From Catonella morbi ATCC 51271 (lineage in GTDB: Bacteria > Bacillota > Clostridia > Lachnospirales > Lachnospiraceae): a stretch of DNA of 64,000 nucleotides. The stretch is taken from contig NZ_KI535368.1 in NCBI RefSeq assembly GCF_000160035.2, positions 124,001 through 188,000 of the forward strand, written 5' to 3'. Below the pieces are notes generated by a model, which worked only from the letters and a program-made list of their open reading frames with translations, did not search any database and was not told the DNA's origin. How positions within the stretch are numbered: position 1 is the first letter of the stretch; each line of letters starts with the position of its first letter. This document shows positions 18,245-27,861 of this stretch, piece after piece. Both the position numbers and the translations under genes were made by a program.

Positions 18245-18307
18245 GAAAGGGCGAATACCTGAATAGAATAAAATAATAAAAGAAACAGGGTGACAGAAAT
18301 ACTTTGC

Positions 18308-18400
18308 ATTGTTATACTGTTTTTTACTGTTATATATTAAACAAAGGGTGAAAATCTTTTATAAGAGATTTCCACTCTTTATTATTATAGAAGATTTTTC
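18308..18400 (+). repeat. Structured repeat family C, copy 1
   Basis: Shares with 21232-21348 and 21349-21467 the sequence CTGTTATATAT, a hairpin (AAGGGTG...CACTCTT around AAAATC...GATTT), and a closing TAGAAGATTT. The hairpin arm pairs through a G-U here, G-C in copy 2 and A-U in copy 3. The copy lies just before the HipA-like remnant. Confidence 0.7.
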
Positions 18401-18447
18401 TTTGATATACATCAAATAAAAATGTATAATATTTACAAGGGTATCAG

Positions 18448-18936
18448 TTGATTCACGCTGATATAGAGATAGAAGGAAGAATATACGAAACCTGGCTGTG
18501 TGCTTCAGCAGATTTTAAAGCACAGGGAGAATCTAAAGTAGCTTTAGACGATTATTATCAGATAAATACAGTACAGGGGACTTCACGCTACAATTTTTGC
18601 AAAGAGAATGGATGGCAGAGATATATAGATACAATGTTGGCGGTTGATTTTCTTATATTAAACAGAGACAGGCATGGAGCTAATATAGAAGTACTGCGTA
18701 ATAGCAGAAAACATTATTTAAGAATAGCACCGCTATTTGATCATGGACTTTCACTGTTATGCTCTTGTTACAATGAAGAGCAGATAGAAAAATTTGATGT
18801 TATGGAAGATAAACCTTGTCAAAACTTTATTGGAAGCAGGTCAACCTCTTAAAATTTAAAATTAATAGAAGATAAGAAAAGCATTTTTAAGAAGCCTTTG
18901 AAAGAAAATGATAAGAGTATTTTATACAATACCTAA
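18448..18936 (+). pseudogene. HipA-like kinase remnant
   Basis: Only the C-terminal kinase part is present: FLILNRDRHGANIEVLRN contains the catalytic-loop N-x-DRH-x-x-N pattern, and APLFDHGLSLL the metal-binding D, both as in the HipA-like family. The N-terminal lobe is missing and there is no proper start (TTG at 18448 is only the first possible one; an in-frame stop lies at 18427-18429). An in-frame TAA at 18850-18852 interrupts the frame, which then continues sensibly (NLKLIEDKKSIFKKPL) to 18936. A full-length member would be around 300 residues. It is almost certainly non-functional. Confidence 0.7.
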
Positions 18937-19204
18937 AGAAGCCGGTTTGCTTTGGGTTAAGGAAAGGGTGATACCAAGTGGAAGGCAGAATATTGGCAGC
19001 ATATTGAAAAATCATAAGCTGAAGCAGTATAATGAGATGAAGTTATTAGAACTGTCCGGAGGAAGAAGCTCGCAGGATAATTGTTATATCAAGAAAGTAG
19101 AATATGAAGATATTCCTTTAGAAATCAGAAAGCGAAGTGAAGAAAATGTACTGGAATGTTTTACATCAGGAGAACATGATGTTATTATGCAGATTAAATC
19201 TTAA
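18908..19204 (+). CDS. Small hypothetical protein beside HipA remnant
   Basis: A 98-residue protein (MIRVFYTIPKEAGLLWVKER at its start; LLELSGGRSSQDNCYIKKV in the middle). It overlaps the last 29 bases of the readthrough frame of the kinase remnant. The pattern resembles small proteins that accompany HipA-like kinases in Clostridia, in my recollection, but I cannot name a family. No Shine-Dalgarno site is clear, and it may be a fragment from the same decayed cassette. No membrane segments. Confidence 0.45.
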   Translation: MIRVFYTIPKEAGLLWVKERVIPSGRQNIGSILKNHKLKQYNEMKLLELSGGRSSQDNCYIKKVEYEDIPLEIRKRSEENVLECFTSGEHDVIMQIKS

Positions 19205-19294
19205 ATGTTAATATTTTGGCATAAGGTGGCTTTTAGTAGCCACTTATGCTATTACGTTCTTAATTTGTGGCGATTGCAGGAAAGAGGTAAAATT

Positions 19295-19813
19295 ATGTGG
19301 AGAAAAAAATTATTTGTAATAATTTTTATTCTATTAGTATTTGTGATGATGGGAATGTATTTCTATCCTAGAGATATAAACATTTCAAAAGGAGAGAAAA
19401 AAACATTTGTAGTATTTAGTAATTCTGGCTTGAAATTTGAGGATGATAAGGTTGAACCAATTGTTGAAAGTAAAACATATGAGTTGCCAAAGAATAATGA
19501 AGTGGTAAACAATATTTTAAAAAATATTAAATTATATCCGACTTTAAAGGGATTATTTGAGAAAGGAGCTTATCTGTTTGAGGATATTGATTATACGATA
19601 AATATTTATATATTTGATATGCCGTCAGGAAAAAGTACTGGTAAAATATTAAATCTGACTATTAATTCGGCGGGATATGTAATATATAGTAATAATGATA
19701 TTGATGTAATTATGAGTCTTGGTTTTGATAAAAAAAATAAGGCAGACAAATTAAAAAAAGAATTAGAAGAAATAATTAAAAATGAAGGAATAAAAGTTAA
19801 AAGTATAGAATAA
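19295..19813 (+). CDS. Membrane-anchored hypothetical protein
   Basis: A 172-residue protein with a short basic start, one membrane helix at about residues 5-24 (LFVIIFILLVFVMMGMYF), and a soluble outside domain of ~145 residues rich in lysine, asparagine and isoleucine. AAAGAGGT precedes the ATG at 19295; an earlier in-frame ATG at 19205 has no site. There is no lipobox. It is not recognised. It lies between the decayed kinase and an insertion sequence and is more AT-rich than the core genes, so it is probably accessory. Confidence 0.6.
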   Translation: MWRKKLFVIIFILLVFVMMGMYFYPRDINISKGEKKTFVVFSNSGLKFEDDKVEPIVESKTYELPKNNEVVNNILKNIKLYPTLKGLFEKGAYLFEDIDYTINIYIFDMPSGKSTGKILNLTINSAGYVIYSNNDIDVIMSLGFDKKNKADKLKKELEEIIKNEGIKVKSIE

Positions 19814-19829
19814 GTATAATGCACTCACG

Positions 19830-21240
19830 CCTCAGGCTTAATGATAAATCCCGTATGTGAAACTTTTTCTGTAAATAGCTATTAAGCAATAGGTCTTCTA
19901 TGATAAAATATAAATCATAGGAGGCCTTTTATTATGGCAAAAAGAGAAAAGAAACCGGTACACAAAGTTGTAATGACTGAAGGTAAAAGAAACATTATTC
20001 AGCAGTTACTTCAAGAGTATGATATTGAAACAGCTGAAGACATTCAGGATGCACTTAAAGATCTGTTAGGTGGAACCATCAAAGAGATGATGGAAGCAGA
20101 AATGGATGAACATCTTGGATATGGCAAATCTGAGAGATATGACAGTGATGACTACAGAAACGGCTATAAGCCTAAGATGGTTAACAGCAGCTATGGGCAG
20201 GTCGGAATTGAGGTTCCTCAGGATCGCAAGTCTACTTTCGAGCCTCAGATTGTTAAAAAGCGTCAGAAAGACATTTCAGACATTGACCAGAAGATCATAT
20301 CCATGTATGCAAAAGGAATGACAACAAGGCAGATTTCAGAGACAATAGAGGACATATATGGTTTTGAAACGTCTGAAGGTTTCATTTCAGATGTAACAGA
20401 TAAAATCCTGCCTCAGATTGAAGACTGGCAGAACAGGCCATTAGATGAAGTTTATCCAATCCTTTATATTGATGCTATCCACTATTCTGTCCGTGATAAC
20501 GGCGTAATAAGGAAGCTTGCAGCCTATGTCATCTTAGGTATTAATACTGAGGGAAAGAAAGAAGTGCTTACAATACAGGTAGGTGACAATGAAAGCTCAA
20601 AATACTGGCTATCCGTACTAAATGAGCTTAAAAACAGAGAAGTAAAGGACATCCTTGTAATCTGCGCTGATGGTCTTACCGGTATAAAGGAAGCCATTGG
20701 AGCAGCCTTTCCTAAAACAGAGTATCAAAGATGTATTGTTCATCAGGTTCGTAATACATTGAAATATGTACCTGATAAAGACAGGAAAGCATTTGCGACA
20801 GATTTGAAGACCATTTACCAGGCTTCTGATGAAAAGAAAGCTCTAGTGGCCTTGGAACACGTGACAGGAAAATGGACACCAAAGTATCCTAACTCAATGA
20901 AACGCTGGAAGGATAACTGGGATGTTATTTCTCCTATTTTCAAGTTTTCTTCCGTTGTTAGAAAGGTTATTTATACAACTAATGCTATAGAATCGCTTAA
21001 TTCTACATACCGTAAGCTTAACCGTCAGAGAAGCGTATTTCCAAGCGATACAGCCCTCCTTAAGGCCTTGTATTTAGCCACATTTGAAGCAACTAAAAAA
21101 TGGACTACCACGATACGAAACTGGGCACAGGTCTACGGTGAGTTAAGCATTATGTATGAAGGACGACTGCCTGAATAGAATACAGTGGTAAAAGATGTGG
21201 GTGGCTTAGCCACCCTATATTGACAACCCCTTTTTTAGCT
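19830..21240 (+). mobile_element. IS256-family insertion sequence
   Basis: Contains one intact transposase gene (19934-21178). A hairpin (CTATGAT...ATCATAG, 19898-19920) lies just before it, and a perfect GGGTGGC-TTA-GCCACCC hairpin (21200-21216) just after it. I could not find convincing terminal inverted repeats or a target duplication, so the ends given are approximate. Confidence 0.65.
19934..21178 (+). CDS. IS256-family (Mutator-type) transposase
   Basis: A 414-residue DDE transposase, near the usual ~400. Family features are the N-terminal GGTIKEMMEAEMDEHLGYGK, the first catalytic aspartate in LYIDAIHYSVRDNG (about residue 178), the second in ICADGLTGIKEAIGAAFP, the C-H motif YQRCIVHQVRNTLKYV, and the catalytic glutamate in YTTNAIESLNSTYRKLN. 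The frame is intact, so it may be active. GGAGG lies just before the ATG. It catalyses cut-and-copy movement of its own element. Confidence 0.95.
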   Translation: MAKREKKPVHKVVMTEGKRNIIQQLLQEYDIETAEDIQDALKDLLGGTIKEMMEAEMDEHLGYGKSERYDSDDYRNGYKPKMVNSSYGQVGIEVPQDRKSTFEPQIVKKRQKDISDIDQKIISMYAKGMTTRQISETIEDIYGFETSEGFISDVTDKILPQIEDWQNRPLDEVYPILYIDAIHYSVRDNGVIRKLAAYVILGINTEGKKEVLTIQVGDNESSKYWLSVLNELKNREVKDILVICADGLTGIKEAIGAAFPKTEYQRCIVHQVRNTLKYVPDKDRKAFATDLKTIYQASDEKKALVALEHVTGKWTPKYPNSMKRWKDNWDVISPIFKFSSVVRKVIYTTNAIESLNSTYRKLNRQRSVFPSDTALLKALYLATFEATKKWTTTIRNWAQVYGELSIMYEGRLPE

Positions 21241-21348
21241 GTTATATATATAACAAGGGTGAAAATCCTATTTAAGAGATTTCCACCCTTTATTATCATA
21301 GAAGATTTTTATTTACAGACTTATCTTCATAGTCTCGATAAATCAATG
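21232..21348 (+). repeat. Structured repeat family C, copy 2
   Basis: Hairpin AAGGGTG (21255-21261) with CACCCTT (21284-21290), extended by AAATC/GATTT, then TAGAAGATTTTTATTT and a small hairpin AGACT...AGTCT (21317-21335). Copy 3 follows at once. Confidence 0.75.
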
Positions 21349-21467
21349 TATTGTTATTCCGTTTTTTTACTGTTATATATTAAACAAAGGTGAAAATCTT
21401 GTATAAGAGATTTCCACCTTTTGTTATCATAGAAGATTTATACTTGCAGACTTATCTTCATAGTCTA
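21349..21467 (+). repeat. Structured repeat family C, copy 3
   Basis: Directly after copy 2. The hairpin arm is AAAGGTG with CACCTTT, so the third base pair has changed from G-C to A-U compared with copy 2. It ends with the same AGACTTATCTTCATAGTCT palindrome (21448-21466). Together copies 2 and 3 fill the 360-base gap between the IS element and the next gene. Confidence 0.75.
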
Positions 21468-21538
21468 ACTAAATCATGTTCGAACAACAGCTTGTTAGTA
21501 AAAAGAACACAGCCAAAATTAAAATGCTTGAGTCTAAA

Positions 21539-22174
21539 CTATGAGAATAATGATTTTAATCCGGACAATATTCCCTTATTCTTTATACCTGCCATCTGTC
21601 TAAGAGTTTTTCCGTTTTTATAACCATGTAATTCTGCTTCTTTTATCATTTCATCTGCTCTTTTTAGGTCGCCTTGTTTTGCTATAACAACTGCATAATT
21701 TGCATAGGCAATCCAGTAGTCAAAATCTGCCTTATCAAATAAAGGCAGTCCTTTTTCATAATATGGCATAGCCTTATCATAATCACCCCTTAAAATATGT
21801 ATGGTTCCTATATTGGAATATGCGGCAGCTTCATTAGGGTTAATCTCAAGAGCCATATTATAATATTCGATAGCTTTATCTATATAATTTAAACTCCTGT
21901 AACATCTTCCAAGTTTTGTTAGAATACCAGAATTATATGAATCTTTTTCATAACACTCAATAAGAATTTCTAATTCTTCTCCGTACTTATCGGCTTCATG
22001 CAGCTGATTAGCATATCCCAATTTGCGAATAATATCATCTTCAGTTAAACTCTTATTAATTATATTTTCGTTAGTATCTAAAATATATTTACTTCCACAA
22101 AAAGCACACTCATATACATTGCCCTGCTTTTTTAGCTGGTTTCCACCACAGGCTTCACATTTAAGTAAAATCAT
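21539..22174 (-). CDS. Zinc-ribbon and TPR protein
   Basis: A 211-residue protein. Residues 1-30 form a zinc ribbon with CxxC pairs at C6/C9 and C23/C26 (LLKCEACGG and ECAFCGSKY). Residues about 55-190 form tetratricopeptide repeats (IDKAIEYYNMALEINPNE is a canonical unit), so it is a protein-interaction scaffold, probably cytosolic. AAAGGAG precedes the ATG. The function is unknown. It is transcribed toward the repeat-rich region, away from the YesL-like gene. Confidence 0.8.
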   Translation of the reverse strand: MILLKCEACGGNQLKKQGNVYECAFCGSKYILDTNENIINKSLTEDDIIRKLGYANQLHEADKYGEELEILIECYEKDSYNSGILTKLGRCYRSLNYIDKAIEYYNMALEINPNEAAAYSNIGTIHILRGDYDKAMPYYEKGLPLFDKADFDYWIAYANYAVVIAKQGDLKRADEMIKEAELHGYKNGKTLRQMAGIKNKGILSGLKSLFS

Positions 22175-22470
22175 TTTTTATATCTCCTTTAATAATCCTT
22201 TCATAAATTCACAACTTTTCTGCATTAAGTATTATAATAATTCATATACAAATGATAGTGGCAAACATAGGAAAATATTCTATATTGTAACATTCTTTAT
22301 TAATTTTTACAAACAAAAACTCTACTCTGTTGTTCTTATTTTCATATTGTTATTTGATATTTTAAAACTGAGAATTTATGCAAATTGAAATAACAACTAA
22401 ATTTTCACAGTTTGGACTTAATAATAATAAATTTTATCAAAACCTTAAAATCTGAGTTGCTATTTTCTGC

Positions 22471-22499
22471 TTGACATCTCCCCTGAATACGTAGATAAT
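22471..22499 (+). promoter_or_regulatory. Strong promoter of the YesL-like gene
   Basis: TTGACA (22471-22476), a 17-base spacer and GATAAT (22494-22499) form a near-consensus housekeeping promoter 46 bases before the ATG. The remainder of the 370-base divergent gap (22175-22544) shows nothing else recognisable. Confidence 0.8.
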
Positions 22500-22544
22500 T
22501 ATATAGTTATGAGACATCAGCAAAAGATAGATAGAGGTTAGAAA

Positions 22545-23198
22545 ATGGGAAATTTATTTAACATGGACAATGCTTTCTTTCGTTTTATGGGAAAGCTTTT
22601 TGACGTAGTTGCGCTTAATCTTGTGTTTATAATTGTCTGTATACCGCTTGTAACGATTGGACCAGCCATATCAGCACTTTATTATGCTTCGGTTAAATCC
22701 ATCAGGCGTGACAGAAGTTATCCTATTAAAGAGTTTTTTAAGGCGTTAAAGAGAGATTTTAAACAGAGTTTTATAGTGGGACTCATCCTTGTTTTGGCAG
22801 CAGCAATAATCTATGTAGACATAAGATTTGTGGTTGATTATATAAAAAATAATTTTACTGCCATGCGATATGTATATTTAGTTATCGGACTGGTAATATC
22901 ATTTATATCGGTTTATATTTTTCCGCTTATTTCGAGATTTTCACTAAAAATATCAGGACTTTTCAGATTGTCATTTTATTTGGCAATAAGGCATCTGCTT
23001 ACAACAATAGTTTCGATTATCCTGTTGTTTGGAGGCTTTGTACTTGTATATATTTCTGCAGGTTTAGCCCTGCTTTTTGTGCCTGTGTCAGTCAACCTTC
23101 TTATATCTATTATGATGGAAAAGGTACTTGTAAAATGTATGGATATGGTTCAAACAGATGAGGACAATGAAAATAAGGATCAGTGGTATTTGGATTAG
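22545..23198 (+). CDS. YesL-family (DUF624) membrane protein
   Basis: A 217-residue integral membrane protein with about five hydrophobic helices. The N-terminus (LFNMDNAFFRFMGKLFDVVA, then LNLVFIIVCIPLVTIGPA) is the typical YesL/DUF624 signature. YesL-like genes often sit with carbohydrate ABC transporters, but here the neighbour is glutamine synthetase, 51 bases downstream. The two may be co-transcribed from the strong promoter before this gene. The biochemical role is unknown. Confidence 0.85.
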   Translation: MGNLFNMDNAFFRFMGKLFDVVALNLVFIIVCIPLVTIGPAISALYYASVKSIRRDRSYPIKEFFKALKRDFKQSFIVGLILVLAAAIIYVDIRFVVDYIKNNFTAMRYVYLVIGLVISFISVYIFPLISRFSLKISGLFRLSFYLAIRHLLTTIVSIILLFGGFVLVYISAGLALLFVPVSVNLLISIMMEKVLVKCMDMVQTDEDNENKDQWYLD

Positions 23199-23249
23199 AA
23201 CAGAGCCCGGTAAGATATTGTAAATATCATTTTATGAAAGAGGAAAAAT

Positions 23250-25367
23250 ATGGACACGGATAAGTTTGCACTACCCAGAGATTTTGCAAAAAATGTATTT
23301 AACGATGAGGTAATGAAGGATAGGCTTCCAAGTGATGTGTATAAGGAGCTTAGAAAAACCATTGACAATGGCGAAGATTTGAATGAAAAGATAGCCAGAG
23401 CAGTTGCACATGCTATGAAGGCTTGGGCTGTGGAAAGAGGGGCTACCCATTTTTCACACTGGTTCCAGCCAATGACGGGAATAACCGCTGAGAAACATGA
23501 TTCCTTCCTCAAACCTGAGGGTAAGGGCGGCATAATAATGCGCTTTTCAGGAAAAGAGCTTATTAAGGGAGAATCAGATGCATCTTCCTTCCCCTCGGGA
23601 GGACTTAGGGCTACCTTTGAGGCAAGAGGTTATACTGCCTGGGATTGTACTTCACCTGCGTTCTTAAAGGAAGATACTGCGGGAGTAACACTTTGTATAC
23701 CTACCGCATTTTGCTCCTATACAGGAGAGGCTCTTGATGAAAAGACACCTCTGCTTCGCTCTATGGAGGCTATAAGTAAGCAGGCAACACGTATTGCAAA
23801 ACTTTTTGGTGACGAGGATGTAACCAATGTCAGCTGTTCAGTCGGCCCTGAACAGGAATATTTCCTTATAGACAGAGAAAATTTCTTAAAACGTGAGGAT
23901 CTTTTATTTACAGGGCGTACTCTTTTTGGGGCTATGCCGCCTAAGACACAGGAACTTGATGACCATTACTATGGCAATATTCCTGAGAGAATAGAGCTTT
24001 TTATGAAGGAGTTGAATGAGGAATGTTGGAAGCTTGGAATCTATGCCAAGACTCAGCATAATGAGGTGGCTCCTGCCCAGCACGAGATGGCTCCGGTATT
24101 TACAACCGCCAATATAGCAACAGACCACAACCAGCTTGTTATGGAAACTATGAGGAAGGTGGCAAAGCGGCATGGACTTGAGTGTCTGCTTCATGAGAAA
24201 CCTTTCGCAGGTGTAAACGGTTCAGGAAAGCATAATAACTGGTCTATAGTTACCAATACCGGGAAAAATATGCTTGATCCGGGCAAAACTCCTCATGAAA
24301 ATATACAGTTTATGCTGGTACTTGCGGCTATAATAAAGGCGGTAGATGAAAATGCTGTATTGCTCAGGCTGTCAGCATCCAATCCGGGTAATGAGCACAG
24401 GCTCGGTGCGGATGAGGCTCCTCCTGCAATTATATCTATTTTCCTCGGAGACCAGCTTGAAGATCTGGTAGAGCAGATAATAGAGACGGGAGAGGCTACT
24501 TCAAGTAAACAGGGAAGAAAGCTTGATATAGGTGTACACAGCCTGCCTAATCTTTTTCTGGATGCTACAGACAGAAACAGAACTTCACCGTTTGCATTTA
24601 CGGGAAATAAGTTTGAATATAGAATGGTTGCTTCATCAATGTCCATAGCCGGTGCCAATACAGTGCTTAATACCATAGTTGCAAATGTGTTCAGAGATAT
24701 GGCTGATAAGCTTGAGGAAGCGGAGGATTTTAATCAGGCTGTACATGACCTTATTATAGATACTCTCACAGAGCATAGAAGAATTATTTTCAATGGAAAC
24801 GGCTATTCTGAGGAGTGGGTTAAAGAGGCCGAAAGACGTGGGCTTCCGAATACAAAATCAATGGTTGAAGCTATACCTTCGCTTGTAAGTGACCATACTA
24901 TAGAAGTTTTTGAAAAAGAAAAGGTGTTAAACCGCACAGAGCTTGAATCAAGGGCGGAAATCCAGTATGAGAAGTATACAAAGACAATAAATATAGAAGC
25001 AAAAACTATGGTAGATATGGTAAGGAGATTGTTTATTCCTGCTGTAATCAAGTATCAGACAGTGCTTGCAAAGGCTATAAATGAGATGGAACATACCGGC
25101 ATAGGCCTTGAGTGTTCAATACAAAAGAATCTGCTAAAGAAAATTTCATCCCTTCTTGAAGATGCTGACAGAATGACTGATGAGATGGAAGTAATGATTA
25201 TAGAGGCGAAGAAACTGCCGGAGGGCAGAGCGCAGGCAGAAGAGTTTAATGTTAAAGTTGCGCCTGCAATGCTTAAGCTTCGTGAAAGCATTGACGCCCT
25301 TGAGACTATAGTGGATAGTGACTACTGGCCTATTCCAACCTACAGAGACATATTATTTGAAGTGTAG
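23250..25367 (+). CDS. glnN: Glutamine synthetase type III
   Basis: ATP-dependent synthesis of glutamine from glutamate and ammonia, the main ammonia-assimilation step, in the cytosol. The 705-residue length marks the GSIII class (types I and II are ~350-470). Motifs in order are [16 protein letters not shown] near 210, [25 protein letters not shown] near 326 (ATP and ammonia site), [17 protein letters not shown], and [21 protein letters not shown] precedes the ATG. A strong hairpin follows the stop. No glnR or glnB gene is nearby. Confidence 0.95.
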   Translation: MDTDKFALPRDFAKNVFNDEVMKDRLPSDVYKELRKTIDNGEDLNEKIARAVAHAMKAWAVERGATHFSHWFQPMTGITAEKHDSFLKPEGKGGIIMRFSGKELIKGESDASSFPSGGLRATFEARGYTAWDCTSPAFLKEDTAGVTLCIPTAFCSYTGEALDEKTPLLRSMEAISKQATRIAKLFGDEDVTNVSCSVGPEQEYFLIDRENFLKREDLLFTGRTLFGAMPPKTQELDDHYYGNIPERIELFMKELNEECWKLGIYAKTQHNEVAPAQHEMAPVFTTANIATDHNQLVMETMRKVAKRHGLECLLHEKPFAGVNGSGKHNNWSIVTNTGKNMLDPGKTPHENIQFMLVLAAIIKAVDENAVLLRLSASNPGNEHRLGADEAPPAIISIFLGDQLEDLVEQIIETGEATSSKQGRKLDIGVHSLPNLFLDATDRNRTSPFAFTGNKFEYRMVASSMSIAGANTVLNTIVANVFRDMADKLEEAEDFNQAVHDLIIDTLTEHRRIIFNGNGYSEEWVKEAERRGLPNTKSMVEAIPSLVSDHTIEVFEKEKVLNRTELESRAEIQYEKYTKTINIEAKTMVDMVRRLFIPAVIKYQTVLAKAINEMEHTGIGLECSIQKNLLKKISSLLEDADRMTDEMEVMIIEAKKLPEGRAQAEEFNVKVAPAMLKLRESIDALETIVDSDYWPIPTYRDILFEV

Positions 25368-25374
25368 ATTTTGA

Positions 25375-25418
25375 GTGCATAAATATCCGAATATACAGAT
25401 ATTTATGCACTTTATCTT
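25375..25418 (+). terminator. Terminator after glnN
   Basis: A perfect 13-bp inverted repeat, GTGCATAAATATC (25375-25387) with GATATTTATGCAC (25398-25410), is followed by TTTATCTT. It separates glnN from mntP. Confidence 0.8.
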
Positions 25419-25439
25419 CTTAAAGTAAGAGGTTAATTT

Positions 25440-25997
25440 ATGAATATTATTGATATACTGTTTATTGGATTGGGGCTTTCGATGGATGCCTTCGCAGTTT
25501 CGGTCTGTAAGGGCTTGGCTATGAAAAAAATGAATATTAAGAAAGCTTTGGTCTGTTCACTTTACTTCGGAGTATTTCAGGCTTTAATGCCGCTGATTGG
25601 TTATTTTCTTGGAAGTGGATTTAAGAATGTGGTAAGCTCCGTAGACCACTGGATAGCCTTTGTGCTTCTTGGAATCATAGGAATAAATATGATAAAAGAG
25701 GCAAAATCCTGTGAAGCGGTAAATGATGCCATGGATGTAAAAACTATGCTGACACTTGCGGTTGCAACCAGTATAGATGCACTTGCAATCGGGGTTACTT
25801 TTGCATTCTTAAAGGTAAGTATTATACCCGCAATCTCTATAATCGGCACAACAACCTTTGTCTGTTGCTTTATTGGGGTTAAACTTGGAAGTATATTCGG
25901 AGAGAAATTAAAGACCAAGGCTGAGATTGCAGGTGGAGTTGTGCTTATACTTATGGGCACGAAGATACTTATAGAGCATCTTTTCTTTCAGGGATAA
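25440..25997 (+). CDS. mntP: Manganese efflux pump MntP
   Basis: A 185-residue inner-membrane protein with six predicted helices, exporting Mn2+ to prevent manganese excess. The two halves each carry the family's aspartate motif: [16 protein letters not shown] near residue 12 and [15 protein letters not shown] near 115. The length matches Escherichia coli MntP. No yybP-ykoY-type manganese riboswitch is visible in the short leader. It is monocistronic and ends in a terminator. Confidence 0.92.
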   Translation: MNIIDILFIGLGLSMDAFAVSVCKGLAMKKMNIKKALVCSLYFGVFQALMPLIGYFLGSGFKNVVSSVDHWIAFVLLGIIGINMIKEAKSCEAVNDAMDVKTMLTLAVATSIDALAIGVTFAFLKVSIIPAISIIGTTTFVCCFIGVKLGSIFGEKLKTKAEIAGGVVLILMGTKILIEHLFFQG

Positions 25998-26027
25998 TGA
26001 ATTCGCCCCCAATTTTACCATAACAGT

Positions 26028-26069
26028 AAAAATCACTCTTACCTGCTTATAGGTTTAGAGTGATTTTTT
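26028..26069 (+). terminator. Terminator after mntP
   Basis: AAAAATCACTCT (26028-26039) pairs with AGAGTGATTTTTT (26057-26069), with a short inner ACC/GGT pairing. The A and T runs at both ends make it usable from both strands, which suits the convergent DUF2500 gene. Confidence 0.85.
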
Positions 26070-26103
26070 GCTTTAAAGTTATTTAAATTACAAGGTATAA
26101 AAG

Positions 26104-26487
26104 TTAATATATTCTTTCAAAACCAAAATATCTGCTTCCCTGATGTTCCAGTATACCGATGTCGCCCTCTATTAATGTTCCGTATTCATAATTGTTAACT
26201 TGAAATTCCTTTCTGCTGCCCTGTTCAAATTCAAATGTAATATAATAATCAGTACTTGTACTTCCTCCATGCATTCCATGTACGTTTGTTCTTCTTGATA
26301 CAACCTTAGCCTGCGATTTTAATCTCGGAGCCGCATTATTTCGGGCATTTGTGCGAAGGGAAGATACGATAACTGCTATTATTAAAAAAATAATTATAGC
26401 AAATGTTATAACAAACATAACAGGCAATATGCTTAAAATAGTAAAACCCGTATCCGGAAAATAATCATCATTAAAAAAATTAAACAT
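26104..26487 (-). CDS. DUF2500 family membrane protein
   Basis: A 127-residue protein with one long hydrophobic helix at about residues 15-43 and a soluble C-terminal domain of beta strands (LKSQAKVVSRRTNVHG, TDYYITFEFEQGSRKEF, YGTLIEGDIGILEHQGSRY) that matches DUF2500. The function is unknown; the fold resembles small envelope-associated domains. AAGGAGG lies just before the ATG. It is divergent from the amino-acid ABC operon. The 357-base gap between them holds promoters and nothing else recognisable. Confidence 0.8.
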   Translation of the reverse strand: MFNFFNDDYFPDTGFTILSILPVMFVITFAIIIFLIIAVIVSSLRTNARNNAAPRLKSQAKVVSRRTNVHGMHGGSTSTDYYITFEFEQGSRKEFQVNNYEYGTLIEGDIGILEHQGSRYFGFERIY

Positions 26488-26780
26488 AAATTTCCTCCTT
26501 ATATCCGAGCAGGCATTATATCAGCGGGGCAATTATAAAGTGGTTTTAAAGTGTGTTGTAATTATTCATATGCTTGATAGTATAATTATATCATCAATAT
26601 CTTTAGAAATTTTTAAGAAAAACTGAAATATCACATAAAACCGGATAAATTAAATAGAAAATCCAAGTTTGAAACTAAATATTCATTTCTTAATATCCGT
26701 GGTTAACAAATCACACAGTGTAATATTAAAATAATAATGTATATTTATGCAAATTTATGCTTTAAATATTCAAATGATTA

Positions 26781-26789
26781 TGCTATAAT
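26781..26789 (+). promoter_or_regulatory. Extended -10 promoter of amino-acid ABC operon
   Basis: TGCTATAAT (26781-26789) is an extended -10, 56 bases before the start of the substrate-binding protein gene. The -35 is poor. Confidence 0.55.
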
Positions 26790-26844
26790 ACCTTCATCAC
26801 AAAAAGTAAATGAAGAATATTTATTCACAGAGAGGAGTAACAAT

Positions 26845-27861
26845 ATGAAAAAATCAATGAAATTTGTCGCAGCATTAACCCTTGCCTTTGCTACTATGCT
26901 CACAGCCTGCTCAGGCAATGGCTCCAATGCAGAAGGCTCTAAGAGTGCTTCCAAAACAAGTGCTTCATCGAATATGCCGGCAAGTAAGACAAGCAGTGCC
27001 GGTAGTACAACAAGTACTGCAAGCAATACCGCAAGTACAACAAGTACAGCTTCTACTGTTAATACTTCAGAAGCAACTAAACTTGACCTTTCATCAATAA
27101 CAGGCGATGGCGACAGACTTGATAAGATACTTGCAGCAGGAGTTATAACCTGTGCAACAAGTCCTGATTTTGCTCCTAATGAATTTGTGGATTTAAGTAG
27201 CGGCGAAACAAAGTATGTAGGCTGTGATATGGATCTTGCCCAGTATATAGCGGACAGTCTCGGAGTAAAACTTGAGATTAAAGCTATGAAGTTTGATGCA
27301 ATCAAGGCAGCTGTTACTACAGGCCAGGTAGATATGGCGATAGCAGGATTTGCATATACAGAAGAACGTGCAAAAAATATGCAGCTTTCGGATCTTTTTG
27401 GTAACACTGATGCAGATGAAGGACAGGGAATAGTTATTCTTAAAGAGAATGAAGCAAATCTTAAGACAGCTGATGATTTTACAGGAAAGACTGTACTTGC
27501 GCAGAACGGTTCCATACAGATTGATCTTACTACTAATCAGTTATCACAGGCTACCTGCAAGCCTATAACAGATGTAAATAATGGTATTATGGAGGTACTG
27601 GCAGGCAAAGCCGACGGACTTACCCTTGATCTTGGTGTTGCGAAGATGTTTCTTAATGCGCATAAAGAACTTGCGATAAGTGAGTTTAAGTTTGAGTATG
27701 AATCTAAGGGAAATGTAATTGCCTGCACAAAGGGCGAAACAAAGCTTGTAAATGCAATAAACATGGCAGTAAAAGATGTGAATGATAAAGGACTTTATAA
27801 ACAGTGGAAGGATAAAGCAATTGAGCTTGCAAAATCACTTGGAGTAGAGGTTAATGAATAA
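26845..27861 (+). CDS. Amino-acid ABC transporter, substrate-binding lipoprotein
   Basis: A 338-residue lipoprotein. The signal peptide ends in the lipobox LTAC with lipidated Cys22. A serine/threonine/alanine-rich tether of about 60 residues is followed by a periplasmic-binding-protein class 3 domain (GVITCATSPDFAPNEFVD, CDMDLAQYIADSLGVKLEIK, then TTGQVDMAIAGFAYTEERA). Class 3 domains bind polar amino acids. The exact substrate cannot be read, but glutamine or cystine-type ligands are usual. ATG 26845 is chosen for GAGAGG upstream and because it starts the signal peptide. The stop overlaps the permease ATG by one base. Confidence 0.9.
   Translation: MKKSMKFVAALTLAFATMLTACSGNGSNAEGSKSASKTSASSNMPASKTSSAGSTTSTASNTASTTSTASTVNTSEATKLDLSSITGDGDRLDKILAAGVITCATSPDFAPNEFVDLSSGETKYVGCDMDLAQYIADSLGVKLEIKAMKFDAIKAAVTTGQVDMAIAGFAYTEERAKNMQLSDLFGNTDADEGQGIVILKENEANLKTADDFTGKTVLAQNGSIQIDLTTNQLSQATCKPITDVNNGIMEVLAGKADGLTLDLGVAKMFLNAHKELAISEFKFEYESKGNVIACTKGETKLVNAINMAVKDVNDKGLYKQWKDKAIELAKSLGVEVNE

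Noticed and set aside
19830-21240. Terminal inverted repeats and target duplication of the IS256-type element
   Set aside because: The sequences on both sides were compared in both orientations and no convincing match was found; only approximate ends are given.
21232-21467. CRISPR array
   Set aside because: Two tandem repeats of ~115 bases with no spacers; the pattern and the third distant copy fit a structured intergenic repeat.
5095-26844. CodY operators before leuB, ilvD, ilvB and the amino-acid ABC operon
   Set aside because: No convincing AATTTTCWGAAAATT-like site was found by eye, although CodY is encoded in the window.
26778-27515. A 245-codon minus-strand frame
   Set aside because: It is an antisense shadow of the substrate-binding lipoprotein, produced by its low-complexity Ser/Thr/Ala codons; no ribosome site or family.
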